From an uncultured Collinsella sp. (GTDB lineage: Bacteria > Actinomycetota > Coriobacteriia > Coriobacteriales > Coriobacteriaceae), in NCBI GenBank assembly GCA_958415625.1, contig CATYZI010000002.1, positions 46,236-110,235 of the forward strand: DNA of 64,000 nt, given 5' to 3'. This document shows positions 24,209 to 32,475 of the stretch, piece by piece. The position numbers and the translations under genes were made by a program. The notes under the pieces are model-generated. The model saw nothing but the letters and a program-made list of their open reading frames with translations, did no database searches and was not told the origin of the DNA. The stretch's first letter is position 1. Each line of letters begins with the position of its first letter.

Positions 24209-25609
24209 ATGGACAAGATCAAGCTCGGCTTTGTGCCCACGCGCCGCAGTATCTTTAGCGCGCCGGACGCGATCAAGTATCGCGGTCTGACGGCTGATCG
24301 CCTGCGCGAGATCGGCGTCGAGATTGTGGATATCGACGACATCAACGACGAGGGCCTGCTGTTCGACGACAGCCATATCGCGCCTATCGTCGAGAAGTTC
24401 CGCGCCGAGGGCGTCGACGGCATCATGCTGTGCCACGCCAATTTTGGTACCGAGTACGTTTGTGCCCGCCTTGCCCGCGAGCTCGGCCTGCCCGTGCTGC
24501 TGTGGGGTCCGCGCGACGAGCGCCCCGAGCCCGATGGCACCCGTCTGCGCGATAGCCAGTGCGGCCTGTTCGCCACCGGCAAGGTCCTGCGTCGCTTCCA
24601 GGTTCCCTTCACCTACATGACCAACTGCCGTCTGACCGATCCCGAGTTCGAGCGCGGTGTCTGGGACTTTTTGGCCGTGTGCAACGTGGTCAAGACTTTC
24701 AAGCACACCCGCATCCTGCAGATGGCCACTCGCCCGTTCGACTTCTGGTCCACCATGTGCAACGAGGGCGAGCTGCTCGAGAAGTTCAACATCCAGCTTT
24801 CGCCCATCCCCATGACCGAGCTTGTCCAGGCTGTGCGCGACGCCCAGGCCGACGAGCAGGCCATGGCAGCCATGCTCGCCCACATTGCCGACAGCTTTGA
24901 GATCTGCATCCCCGAGGATAAGGTCCCCGCTGTGGCCGGTCTTGCCATTGCCATGAAGCGCTTGGTCGAGAAGTACGGCTGCAACGCCGGTGCCATCCAG
25001 TGCTGGAACGCCCTGCAGGACGAGCTGGGCATTATGCCCTGCGCCGCCAACGCCATCCTCAACGAGATGGGTATCCCCATCGTATGCGAGACCGATATCC
25101 ACGGCGCCATCACTGCGCTGATGGTCGAGGCCGCCGACCTGGGCCGTCACCGCGGCATGTTCGCTGACTGGACCGTGCGCCATCCCGATAACGAGAACGG
25201 CGAGCTGTTGCAGCACTGCGGCCCCTGGCCCTGCAGCTGCGCGGCCGTCAAGCCCAAGCTCACCTACCCGCTGGCCTTCGATCACCCCGGCGCGCTGACG
25301 GCCGAGGCCAAGCACGGCGACCTCACCCTTGCCCGCTTTGACGGCGACAACGGCGAGTACTCGCTGCTGCTGGGCAACGCCCGCGGCATCGACGGCCCGG
25401 CCGGCATGGGCACCTACCTGTGGGTCGAGGTCGACAACCTCAAGCGCCTCGAGGCCAAGATCGTCGAGGGCCCCTACATCCACCACTGCGTCGCCATTCA
25501 CGCCAACGTGGTGCCGGTGCTCTACGAGGCGTGCAAGTACATCGGCATTGTCCCCGACCTGTACGACCCCATCGAAGAAGACGTCAAAGCTTACCTGCGA
25601 GGAGAGTAG
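24209..25609 (+). CDS. L-fucose/L-arabinose isomerase-family aldose isomerase
   Basis: 466 residues; GGGGAGGA precedes the ATG. The sequence belongs to the FucI/AraA-like isomerase superfamily: an N-terminal Rossmann-like half (LGFVPTRRSIF), GIMLCHANFGTE, VLLWGPRDERP, and a C-terminal half with CETDIHGA (Glu and Asp metal ligands) and GPWPCS. Members interconvert aldoses and ketoses using Mn2+. It opens an operon with split transketolase and an FGGY kinase and has no aldolase, so the usual fucose route is unlikely. Candidate substrates are a pentose such as D-arabinose or the branched pentose D-apiose; the sequence alone cannot decide. Confidence 0.75.
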   Translation: MDKIKLGFVPTRRSIFSAPDAIKYRGLTADRLREIGVEIVDIDDINDEGLLFDDSHIAPIVEKFRAEGVDGIMLCHANFGTEYVCARLARELGLPVLLWGPRDERPEPDGTRLRDSQCGLFATGKVLRRFQVPFTYMTNCRLTDPEFERGVWDFLAVCNVVKTFKHTRILQMATRPFDFWSTMCNEGELLEKFNIQLSPIPMTELVQAVRDAQADEQAMAAMLAHIADSFEICIPEDKVPAVAGLAIAMKRLVEKYGCNAGAIQCWNALQDELGIMPCAANAILNEMGIPIVCETDIHGAITALMVEAADLGRHRGMFADWTVRHPDNENGELLQHCGPWPCSCAAVKPKLTYPLAFDHPGALTAEAKHGDLTLARFDGDNGEYSLLLGNARGIDGPAGMGTYLWVEVDNLKRLEAKIVEGPYIHHCVAIHANVVPVLYEACKYIGIVPDLYDPIEEDVKAYLRGE

Positions 25610-25611
25610 AA

Positions 25612-26448
25612 ATGGCAACTATCGAAGAGCTTGAGTCCCTGCGTTGGGACCTTCGCCGCGATTGCGTCGATATCATCATGGCTGGCGCCGGCGGCCACAT
25701 CGGCGGCGACATGTCGGTGATCGACGCCCTCATGACCCTCTACGCCAACCACCTCAACATTTCGCCCGAGACCGTCGACGATCCCAATCGCGACCGCTTC
25801 GTGCTCTCCAAGGGCCACGCCATGGAGGCTTACTACGCGGTGCTTTGCCACGAGGGCTATCTTGACCTCGACGACGTCAAGGCCCGCTTCTCCAAGTTCG
25901 GCAGCCCCTACATCGGCCACCCCAACAACAAGCTCAAGGGCATCGAGATGAACTCGGGCTCGCTGGGTCACGGCCTGCCCGTGGCCGTGGGCATGGCGCT
26001 CGCCGGCAAGATGGACGGCCGCGACTATCGCGTCTACACCATCATGGGCGACGGCGAGCTTGCCGAGGGCTCGGTCTGGGAGGGCGCCATGAGCGGCGGC
26101 AACTACCAGCTCGATAACCTGTGCGCGCTCGTGGACCGCAACCGCCTGCAGATCAGCGGCAGCACCGAGGACGTTATGAAGCAGGACTCGCAGGAGGAGC
26201 GCTGGGCAGCCTTCGGATGGAACGTGCTCTCCATTCCGGGCAACGACGTCCGGGCCATCGACGCCGCGCTGACGCTTGCGGCCGAGACCTGCGGCAAGCC
26301 CACGGTCATCATCCTCAACACGGTGAAGGGCTATGGCTCGCCTGTTATGGAGGACAAGGCCGCCTGGCATCATCACCTGCCCAATGATGAGGAATATGCC
26401 CAGATCATCGCCGATTTCGCTGCCCATAAGGAGGCCATCAATGGCTAA
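25612..26448 (+). CDS. Transketolase, N-terminal (TPP-binding) subunit
   Basis: 278 residues from ATG 25612, two bases after the isomerase stop and preceded by GGAGAG. It contains the thiamine pyrophosphate motif starting GDGELAEG at about residue 146 and ending VDRN at about 177, plus LSKGHAMEAYYAVL, PNNKLKGIEMNSGSLGHGLPVAVGMA and the terminal VKGYGSPVMEDKAAWHHHLPNDEEY. It is one half of a split transketolase; the pyrimidine-binding half follows with an 8-bp overlap. Split forms are common in pentose or branched-sugar operons, including D-apulose-4-phosphate transketolases. Confidence 0.92.
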   Translation: MATIEELESLRWDLRRDCVDIIMAGAGGHIGGDMSVIDALMTLYANHLNISPETVDDPNRDRFVLSKGHAMEAYYAVLCHEGYLDLDDVKARFSKFGSPYIGHPNNKLKGIEMNSGSLGHGLPVAVGMALAGKMDGRDYRVYTIMGDGELAEGSVWEGAMSGGNYQLDNLCALVDRNRLQISGSTEDVMKQDSQEERWAAFGWNVLSIPGNDVRAIDAALTLAAETCGKPTVIILNTVKGYGSPVMEDKAAWHHHLPNDEEYAQIIADFAAHKEAING

Positions 26449-27382
26449 CAAGATCGCCAATCGCAAGGTTATCTGCGACACGCTGCTCGAGGCCGCCGCA
26501 ACCGACCAGGACATCGTCGTCCTGTGCTCCGACTCCCGCGGCTCCGCGTCGCTTACGCCGTTCTTCGATCAGTATCCCCAGCAGTCCGTTGAGGTCGGCA
26601 TTGCCGAGCAGGACCTGGTGAGCATCGCCGCCGGCATGGCCTCGTGCGGCAAGAAGGCCTGGGCCGCCTCGCCGGCGTCCTTTGTGACCACGCGTTCGTA
26701 TGAGCAGTGCAAGGTCGATGTTTCGTACTCCAACACCAATGTCAAGCTCATCGGCATTTCGGGCGGCGTGTCCTACGGCGCCCTGGGTATGAGCCACCAT
26801 TCCGCGCAGGATATCGCCGCCATGAGCGCGATCCCCAACATGCGCGTGTATCTGCCGAGCGACCGCTTCCAGACCGCCGAGCTCGTGCGTGCCCTGGTCG
26901 CCGACAACAAGCCGGCCTACATCCGCGTGGGTCGCAACCCGGTCGAGGACGTGTACACCGAGGAGGAGTGCCCGTTCCAGATGGATCGCGCCACCTGGGT
27001 GCGTCGCGGCACCGATGTGACGATCGTCGCCACCGGCGAGATGGTCCGCCATGCCGTGGACGCCGCCGACCTTCTGGCCGAGCAGGGCATCTCGGCAACG
27101 GTGCTCGACATGTACTGCGTCAAGCCACTCGACGCCGAGGCCGTGATCGAGGCCGCCGGTGCTACGTGCGCTGTCGTGACCGTCGAGGAGCACAGCCCCT
27201 TCGGTGGCCTTGGTTCTATGGTCGCGCAGGTCGTGGGCGAGCATTGCCCGCGTCCGGTCAAGTGCTTGAGCCTGCCCGACGCGCCGGTCATCACCGGCAC
27301 CTCGCCCGAGGTCTTCGCACACTACGGACTTACGGGCACCGGAATTGCCGAGGCCGTCAAGGACTTTCTGCCCGCAGAGTAA
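26441..27382 (+). CDS. Transketolase, C-terminal (pyrimidine-binding) subunit
   Basis: 313 residues from ATG 26441, overlapping the upstream stop by 8 bp. The Pyr domain shows VEVGIAEQDLVSIAAGMA, with the catalytic Glu near residue 56 that activates TPP, and HHSAQDIAAMSAIPNMRVYLPSD. The C-terminal regulatory domain has VDAADLLAEQGISATVLDMYCVKPLD. It forms the active enzyme with the upstream subunit, transferring a two-carbon ketol unit between a ketose phosphate and an aldose phosphate. Confidence 0.92.
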   Translation: MANKIANRKVICDTLLEAAATDQDIVVLCSDSRGSASLTPFFDQYPQQSVEVGIAEQDLVSIAAGMASCGKKAWAASPASFVTTRSYEQCKVDVSYSNTNVKLIGISGGVSYGALGMSHHSAQDIAAMSAIPNMRVYLPSDRFQTAELVRALVADNKPAYIRVGRNPVEDVYTEEECPFQMDRATWVRRGTDVTIVATGEMVRHAVDAADLLAEQGISATVLDMYCVKPLDAEAVIEAAGATCAVVTVEEHSPFGGLGSMVAQVVGEHCPRPVKCLSLPDAPVITGTSPEVFAHYGLTGTGIAEAVKDFLPAE

Positions 27383-27385
27383 TTG

Positions 27386-27420
27386 GAATGTGACAAAGGG
27401 ACCGTCCCTTTGTCACATTC
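27386..27420. repeat. Perfect 16-bp inverted repeat
   Basis: Arms 27386-27401 and 27405-27420 with a CCG loop. Each arm contains GTGACAAAGGGA. It lies between the transketolase and kinase genes and resembles the AAAGGGAC-type palindromes elsewhere in the window. It could attenuate read-through into the kinase. Confidence 0.8.
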
Positions 27421-27438
27421 ATTTTGAAAGGGGTGGCC

Positions 27439-28929
27439 ATGGGCCGCTACATCATCGGAATCGATCAGTCCACGCAGGGCACCAAGGCGCTGCTGGTGGA
27501 CGAGGGCGGCCATCTGATCCATCGTGCCGACCGCTCGCATCGCCAGATCGTCAACGAGGCCGGCTGGGTGAGCCATGATCCGGCCGAGATTGCGGCCAAC
27601 GTCCTGGCCGTGGCGCGTGCCGTGGTGGAGGAGACCGGAGTCGACCCGGCCGACGTCGCCGGCATCGGCATCTCCAACCAGCGCGAGACCACCGTTGCCT
27701 GGAACCGCACAACGGGCGAGCCGCTGTGCGACGCCGTGGTGTGGCAGTGCGCCCGCGCCCGCGAGCTGTGCGACGAGCTGGCCGCGCGCGAGGGCGTGGC
27801 CGAGCTGGTGCGCGACACGACAGGCTTGGTGCTCTCGCCTTACTATCCGGCGGGCAAGATGGCCTGGATTCTCGCAAACGTGCCGGCGGCAGCCGAGGCT
27901 GCTGCGGCGGGCGAGCTGTGCCTGGGCACGATTGACGCCTGGGTGGTCTGGACGCTCACGGGCGGCGCCGAGTTCCGCTGCGACTGGTCCAACGCCAGCC
28001 GCACGCAGCTCCTCGACCTGCGCCGCGGCTGCTGGAGCGAGCCGGTGTGCCAAGCCTTTGGCATCGATCCGGCCTGCCTGCCGCAGGTGACCGATTCCGA
28101 CGGTCTGTTCGGCACAACGGACCTGGGCGGCTTTTTGCCGGCACCCGTGCCCATTCACGGTGTGCTCGGCGATAGCCACGCAGCTCTGTTTGCGCAAGGC
28201 TGCCACAGCCGCGGTATGGCCAAGGCCACGTATGGCACCGGCAGCTCGGTCATGATGAACGTCGGCGACGAGTTTGTCGCCAGCTTGCATGGGCTTTCGA
28301 GCTCGCTCGCGTGGCGCATGGACGGCGTGACCGAGTACGTGCTCGAGGGCAACGTGAGCTACGCCGGCGCCGTCAAGACGTGGCTGCGTGACGACCTGGA
28401 GCTCATCAACAATCCCGAGGAAGTCACCGACCTGTGCTATGCCGCCAACCCGGCGAGTCGCGTCTACTTTGTGCCGGCATTTACCGGTCTGGGCGCGCCG
28501 CACTGGGCAAGCGACGCTGAGGGCTGCGTCTTTGGCATGACGCGCACCACGGGCCGTGCGGAGTTCGTGAAGGCTGCCGACGAGTCGATCGCCTATCAGA
28601 TCTTCGACGTGATCGATGCGATGGTTGAGGATTCGGGCGCGGCGCTGGCCGAGCTTCGCGTTGACGGCGGTCCCACGCGCGATGCGTATCTGATGCAGTT
28701 TGAGAGCGACCTGGTGGGTTCGCCCATCCGCATCGCGAGCAACGACGAGATGAGCGGTCTGGGCGCGGCTTGGGCCTGCGGTATTGCGCTGGGCATGTAC
28801 ACGCGCGACGTGGTCGACGTCTACGGCGCCCGCGGCATCGTGGAGCCTTCGATGCCTGCCGACGAGCGAGCCAAAAAGATCGCCGGCTGGCGCCATGCCG
28901 TCGAGGCGACCATCGCTTACACCGCCTAA
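27439..28929 (+). CDS. FGGY-family sugar kinase
   Basis: 496 residues from ATG 27439 (AAAGGGGTGG upstream; TTG 27424 is an alternative). It has the FGGY fold: phosphate loop GIDQSTQGTKALLVD at about 7-21, GISNQRETTVAWNRTTGEPL, LGDSHAAL with the catalytic Asp near 245, and YGTGSSVMMNVGD. It is closest in feel to glycerol kinase, but VWQCAR replaces the glycerol-kinase VWQDRR, so the substrate is probably a ketose or polyol. Together with the isomerase and transketolase it would phosphorylate the isomerised sugar. It is separated from them only by a hairpin. Confidence 0.85.
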   Translation: MGRYIIGIDQSTQGTKALLVDEGGHLIHRADRSHRQIVNEAGWVSHDPAEIAANVLAVARAVVEETGVDPADVAGIGISNQRETTVAWNRTTGEPLCDAVVWQCARARELCDELAAREGVAELVRDTTGLVLSPYYPAGKMAWILANVPAAAEAAAAGELCLGTIDAWVVWTLTGGAEFRCDWSNASRTQLLDLRRGCWSEPVCQAFGIDPACLPQVTDSDGLFGTTDLGGFLPAPVPIHGVLGDSHAALFAQGCHSRGMAKATYGTGSSVMMNVGDEFVASLHGLSSSLAWRMDGVTEYVLEGNVSYAGAVKTWLRDDLELINNPEEVTDLCYAANPASRVYFVPAFTGLGAPHWASDAEGCVFGMTRTTGRAEFVKAADESIAYQIFDVIDAMVEDSGAALAELRVDGGPTRDAYLMQFESDLVGSPIRIASNDEMSGLGAAWACGIALGMYTRDVVDVYGARGIVEPSMPADERAKKIAGWRHAVEATIAYTA

Positions 28930-28940
28930 AATGATTTTTC

Positions 28941-29006
28941 TGGGACGGGGATCAAATAATCATTGGTCCTCGTCCCAAGTAGCTAATTTGGGACGGGGCT
29001 TTTTTG
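28941..29006 (+). terminator. Terminator with duplicated GGGACGGGG stems
   Basis: CGTCCCAA (28971-28978) pairs with TTGGGACG (28988-28995), then GGGC and six T. An alternative longer pairing uses TGGGACG at 28941. The sequence is nearly the same as the terminator at 22725-22763. Confidence 0.8.
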
Positions 29007-29081
29007 ACTGGTATGATTGGTGCGACCATTCCAACCAGCTAAAAGAGCCCCGTCCTAAATTGACTATCGAGAGGATCTGCC

Positions 29082-29570
29082 ATGGAGCGCATTGCGAGCT
29101 TTTCTGTCGATCATCTGCTGCTTGAGCCCGGCGTGTATGTGAGCCGCATCGACCGCGACCCGGCGACCGGCACCGCCGTCACCACCTTTGACCTGCGCCT
29201 GACCACGCCCAACAAGGAACCGGTTATGAACACGGCCGAGTGCCACACCATCGAGCACTTGGGGGCGACGTTTCTTCGCAATCACGCCGAGTGGTCGAGC
29301 CGTATCGTCTACTTTGGTCCCATGGGCTGTCGCACGGGCTTTTACCTCGTCGTGTTTGGCGAGGTGACGAGCGAGGAGATCCTGCCGCTCGTGCGTGAGC
29401 TGTTCGAGTTTGTCGCCGGCTTTGAGGGCGATGTCCCCGGTGCCGCTCCCGAGGAGTGCGGTAACTATCTGGACCAGAACCTTCCCATGGCTAACTGGCT
29501 CGCGCGTCGCTACCTCGACCGCGACCTGGCCGATATCGACGAGAAGCACCTGCATTATCAGCAGGCGTAA
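29082..29570 (+). CDS. luxS: S-ribosylhomocysteine lyase (AI-2 synthase)
   Basis: 162 residues, full length for LuxS. The metal site HTIEHL (His55, Glu58, His59), GPMGCRTGFY with Cys83, and EECGNY with the third metal ligand Cys126 are all present. The enzyme cleaves S-ribosylhomocysteine to homocysteine and DPD, the precursor of autoinducer-2, in the activated-methyl cycle. GAGAGGAT precedes the ATG. It is monocistronic between two terminators. Confidence 0.97.
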   Translation: MERIASFSVDHLLLEPGVYVSRIDRDPATGTAVTTFDLRLTTPNKEPVMNTAECHTIEHLGATFLRNHAEWSSRIVYFGPMGCRTGFYLVVFGEVTSEEILPLVRELFEFVAGFEGDVPGAAPEECGNYLDQNLPMANWLARRYLDRDLADIDEKHLHYQQA

Positions 29571-29598
29571 GGGCTTTATCGCCCAAAGCGCGCGCATT

Positions 29599-29631
29599 GG
29601 GCGCCTTCGCTTATGCGGGGGCGCCTTTTTG
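29599..29631 (+). terminator. Rho-independent terminator
   Basis: GGCGCC arms (29600-29605 and 29620-29625) followed by five T, 30 bp after luxS. Confidence 0.8.
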
Positions 29632-29714
29632 TTGAGTGGTCGGGACGAGCGTTCAAAATCGCTCATGTTTGTTCTAGAATGTTCATATAGTCACATTTAC
29701 GAACAGGAGCGAAC

Positions 29715-30359
29715 ATGCACATCTATTCTGTCAACGATCCCGAGTTCAAATCCTATGGCAACGTTTGGGATGACGTTCCGTCCGAGCTCACGTTGCTCGT
29801 GCTCGAGGCGCTCTCTGCCACGCCCATCCCCGAAGGCAGCAAGTACGTAGCAAGCGCGCCGGAGCTCGAGAGCGTCAAGGGTGCCGATAAACTGGGCTTT
29901 CTCATGTTTGGCGGCCGCTCCTTCCAGCTCGGCTGGTGCAACGGGCACAACACACGCCTCAACTGCCTGGAGTATCACCGCGCCAGCGAGTTTAACCTGG
30001 GCGCCCGCGACTTTATCCTGCTCGTGGCGCATCGCTGGGAGATTGAGGGCGGCAAGCTCGACACCGCGTGCGTCAAGGCGTTCCGCGTGCCGGCGGGTAC
30101 GGTCGTCGAAGTCTTCAACACCACGCTCCACTACACGCCCTGCATGGTCGACGACGGCGGCTTCCAGGTGATGGTGGCGCTGCCGGCGGGCACCAATGGC
30201 CCGCGCCCCGAGGCCGCAGCCGACATGCCTGCCGCCGGTGACAGCTACTGCTACTGGAAGGCCGACAAGTGGGTTCTCTGCCACGCAGATAGTCCCAAGG
30301 CTGCCGAGGGCGGCTACGTGGGCCTCGTCGGCAAGAACCTCGACATCGCCTGTGACTAG
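29715..30359 (+). CDS. DUF4867 family cupin-like protein
   Basis: 214 residues; GGAGC precedes the ATG. The sequence GWCNGHNTRLNCLEYHRASEFNLGARDFILLVAH, then VKAFRVPAGTVVEVFNTTLHYTPC, matches the DUF4867 family as I recall it. These are cupin-fold proteins with conserved His/Glu residues, often encoded beside sugar-utilisation genes. The biochemical role is not established. The upstream region contains TGTTCTAGAATGTTCA (29669-29684), a GTTC/GAAC-rich imperfect palindrome that could be an operator. Confidence 0.6.
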   Translation: MHIYSVNDPEFKSYGNVWDDVPSELTLLVLEALSATPIPEGSKYVASAPELESVKGADKLGFLMFGGRSFQLGWCNGHNTRLNCLEYHRASEFNLGARDFILLVAHRWEIEGGKLDTACVKAFRVPAGTVVEVFNTTLHYTPCMVDDGGFQVMVALPAGTNGPRPEAAADMPAAGDSYCYWKADKWVLCHADSPKAAEGGYVGLVGKNLDIACD

Positions 30360-30368
30360 CATCTTCCG

Positions 30369-30503
30369 TCTCGATTTGTAACATCTAGCGGGCTAAATCG
30401 TCTCTACCTGTTACAGATTTAGACAAACTGCGGGGGGCTGCCCGAAAATCTCGATCTGTAACACCAAGCCCGGTTTTGGCTGCCTACCTGTTACAGATCG
30501 AGA
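30369..30503. repeat. Two tandem 80-bp palindromic units
   Basis: Two units exactly 80 bp apart, each bounded by TCTCGAT-TGTAACA-type and TGTTACAGAT-type arms. Unit 1 has arms 30369-30383 and 30409-30423 (two mismatches). Unit 2 has arms 30449-30463 and 30489-30503 (15-bp perfect). The spacers differ. There is no gene in this 344-bp gap. It looks like a separate REP-like or MITE-like family. Confidence 0.75.
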
Positions 30504-30511
30504 CAAACCGT

Positions 30512-30558
30512 CCCCAAACCACCACAAAGGTGCCTGTCCCCTTTGTGGTGGTTTGGGG
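30512..30558. repeat. 19-bp perfect inverted repeat
   Basis: Arms 30512-30530 and 30540-30558 (CCCCAAACCACCACAAAGG and its complement) around TGCCTGTCC. A close relative lies at 53768-53805 with the loop in the opposite orientation. Confidence 0.8.
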
Positions 30559-30566
30559 CGGCGGTA

Positions 30567-30648
30567 TCAGAAAGTGTCAGGCAGGGGCGGCTGCCGGGCC
30601 GCCGTGTGCGAAAAGAAGTGTCGGCCTGCGCCGTTGCCGTTGAGCGAC
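30567..30648 (+). promoter_or_regulatory. Leader element shared by both GH1 genes, copy 1
   Basis: TCAGAAAGTGTCAG is followed by a GGCGGC/GCCGCC hairpin (30586-30603), then TGCGAAAAGAAGTGTC (30607-30622) and GAGCGAC (30642-30648). The same order of words occurs at 60691-60782. In both cases the 16-base word ends 82-84 bp before the GH1 start codon. The hairpin arms differ in sequence between the copies. It is probably a common regulatory site or RNA element. Confidence 0.5.
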
Positions 30649-30703
30649 GCGTTGTTTGCAGGGATACTGAGCCTATGACAACAGCGTGCGAAAGGATTGA
30701 TGC

Positions 30704-32134
30704 ATGGCTTTCCGTAAAGACTTCCTGTGGGGCGGCGCGACGGCTGCCAACCAGTGCGAGGGCGCTTACGACGTGGATGGCCGCGGCCTAGCCAACGTGG
30801 ATGTGGCACCGCACGGCCCCGAGCGCTATGCGGTGGTCTCCGGCCAGCGCAAGATGCTCGACTTCGAGGACGGCTATTACTACCCCGCGCAGACTGGCAT
30901 CGATTTCTATCACCATTACAAGGAGGACATCGCCCTCTTTGCCGAGATGGGCTTTAAGACCTTCCGCATGAGCCTGGCGTGGACCCGCATCTTCCCCAAC
31001 GGTGACGAGACTGAGCCCAACGAGGCCGGCTTGGCCTTCTACGAGGACGTGTTCCGCGAGTGTCAGGCGCACGGCATTGAGCCGCTCGTGACCATCACGC
31101 ACTTCGACTGCCCGATTCACCTCATCAAGGAGTACGGCGGCTGGCGCAACCGCAAGCTCATCGACTTCTACAAGAACCTCGCGACCACGATCTTCACCCG
31201 CTACAAGGGTCTGGTGAAGTACTGGCTTACCTTCAACGAGATCAATATGATCTTGCACCTGCCGTTTATGGGTGCCGGTCTGGTCTTTGAGGAGGGCGAG
31301 AACAAGGAGGCCGTCGAGTACCTGGCCGCCCACAACGAGCTCGTCGCCAGCGCTTGGGCAACCAAGATCGCTCACGAGATCGACCCTGAGGTCAAGATCG
31401 GTTGCATGCTTGCCGCAGGTAGCTACTACCCCTACAGCTGCCGTCCGGGCGATGTGCGCCAAGCGCAGATTGACAACCAGAGCAACTATTTCTTCGTCGA
31501 CGTTCAGAGCCGCGGCTACTACCCGGCCTATGCCGTCAAGAAGCTCGAGCGTTTGGGCATCGATGTGGGCATGACGGATGAGGACCGCGAGATCCTGGCC
31601 GCCAACACCGTCGACTTCATCAGCTTTAGCTATTACAGCACCCGTTGCTCCGCCGGTGCCGATAACCCCGATGTCGAGCGCACCCAGGGCAACGCCTTCG
31701 CCGGCGCCAAGAACCCCTACCTGCAGGAGAGCCAGTGGGGCTGGGCCATCGATCCGCTGGGCTTCCGCATCACCCTCAACGACCTGTACGACCGTTATCA
31801 GAAGCCGCTGTTTGTGGTCGAGAACGGCCTGGGCGCCAAGGATGTTGTCGAGGAGGATGGCTCCATCAACGACGACTACCGTATCGACTACCTGCGCCAG
31901 CATATCGCCGCGATGCGCGATGCGGTGACCGAGGACGGCGTTGACCTGCTGGGCTACACCACCTGGGGCCCAATCGACCTGGTGTCTGCCGGCACGGGCG
32001 AGATGTCCAAGCGCTACGGCTTTATCTATGTCGACCGCGATGATGCGGGCAACGGCACCCTCAAGCGTTCCAAAAAGAAGAGCTTCGACTGGTACAAACA
32101 CGTCATCGAGACGAACGGCGAGGACCTGGCCTAA
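30704..32134 (+). CDS. GH1 6-phospho-beta-glucosidase
   Basis: 476 residues; AAAGGA precedes the ATG. GH1 signatures: FLWGGATAANQCEGAY at the N-terminus, the acid/base Glu179 in TFNE and the nucleophile Glu373 in VVENG. The C-terminal segment SAGTGEMSKRYG has the Ser/Lys/Tyr pattern that binds the 6-phosphate in phospho-beta-glycosidases. It would hydrolyse PTS-imported phosphorylated beta-glucosides such as cellobiose-, salicin- or flavonoid-glucoside phosphates in the cytoplasm. The PTS EIIBC genes at 42.5 and 47.8 kb are candidate partners. It shares its leader with the GH1 at 60.8 kb. Confidence 0.93.
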   Translation: MAFRKDFLWGGATAANQCEGAYDVDGRGLANVDVAPHGPERYAVVSGQRKMLDFEDGYYYPAQTGIDFYHHYKEDIALFAEMGFKTFRMSLAWTRIFPNGDETEPNEAGLAFYEDVFRECQAHGIEPLVTITHFDCPIHLIKEYGGWRNRKLIDFYKNLATTIFTRYKGLVKYWLTFNEINMILHLPFMGAGLVFEEGENKEAVEYLAAHNELVASAWATKIAHEIDPEVKIGCMLAAGSYYPYSCRPGDVRQAQIDNQSNYFFVDVQSRGYYPAYAVKKLERLGIDVGMTDEDREILAANTVDFISFSYYSTRCSAGADNPDVERTQGNAFAGAKNPYLQESQWGWAIDPLGFRITLNDLYDRYQKPLFVVENGLGAKDVVEEDGSINDDYRIDYLRQHIAAMRDAVTEDGVDLLGYTTWGPIDLVSAGTGEMSKRYGFIYVDRDDAGNGTLKRSKKKSFDWYKHVIETNGEDLA

Positions 32135-32163
32135 GGCTTCCCAACAACCATAGCCTCCTAACC

Positions 32164-32202
32164 AAAACGCCCGGCGAGCAGTTAATGCCCGCCGGGCGTT
32201 TT
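32164..32202 (+). terminator. Rho-independent terminator
   Basis: Perfect 13-bp stem, arms 32164-32176 and 32190-32202. The A-run and T-run allow bidirectional termination after the GH1 gene. Confidence 0.92.
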
Positions 32203-32220
32203 GTTAAAAGAAGTGAAAGC

Positions 32221-32390
32221 ACTCATTGGGGACGTACTTAAATGAGCGCCCGCAGAATGAGAGTGGATAATCTCCCGTTTTTAGCCTGTTTGTGGGCTCA
32301 AAGTGGGAGATTATCCACTCTCGCCATTTGGGCGTCCAAAAATCCTCGCTCGTTTTGTCTTAGTCATTGGGGACGTTCTTAAACGACTAG
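32221..32390. repeat. Composite repeat A-B-A, copy 1
   Basis: A family A palindrome (32221-32246) is followed by a family B hairpin with 18-bp perfect arms (32259-32276 and 32305-32322) and a 28-nt loop. Then comes a conserved tail with GTCCAAAAATCC and CGCTCGTTT (32323-32355) and a second family A unit (32361-32390). The 341-bp gap holds nothing else except promoter DNA of the next gene. Confidence 0.85.
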
Positions 32391-32475
32391 TCGCTGGCGA
32401 CGTCCCTCGCCGTCGGCGGATTTTGGGACATGTGGCCCGCTTTTTGGGCCCGCCTGTCGGTACACTAAAAGCACT

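Noticed and set aside
24209..25609. Calling the isomerase FucI and the operon an L-fucose pathway
   Set aside because: No fuculose-phosphate aldolase, lactaldehyde reductase or fucose permease nearby; transketolase partners argue for a pentose or branched sugar.
27439..28929. Naming the FGGY kinase glpK
   Set aside because: Overall shape is glycerol-kinase-like, but the VWQCAR motif and the operon context suggest another polyol or ketose substrate.
29660..29710. LexA/SOS box before the DUF4867 gene
   Set aside because: GAAC/GTTC words are present but the spacing does not give the actinobacterial GAAC-4-GTTC consensus in a convincing way.
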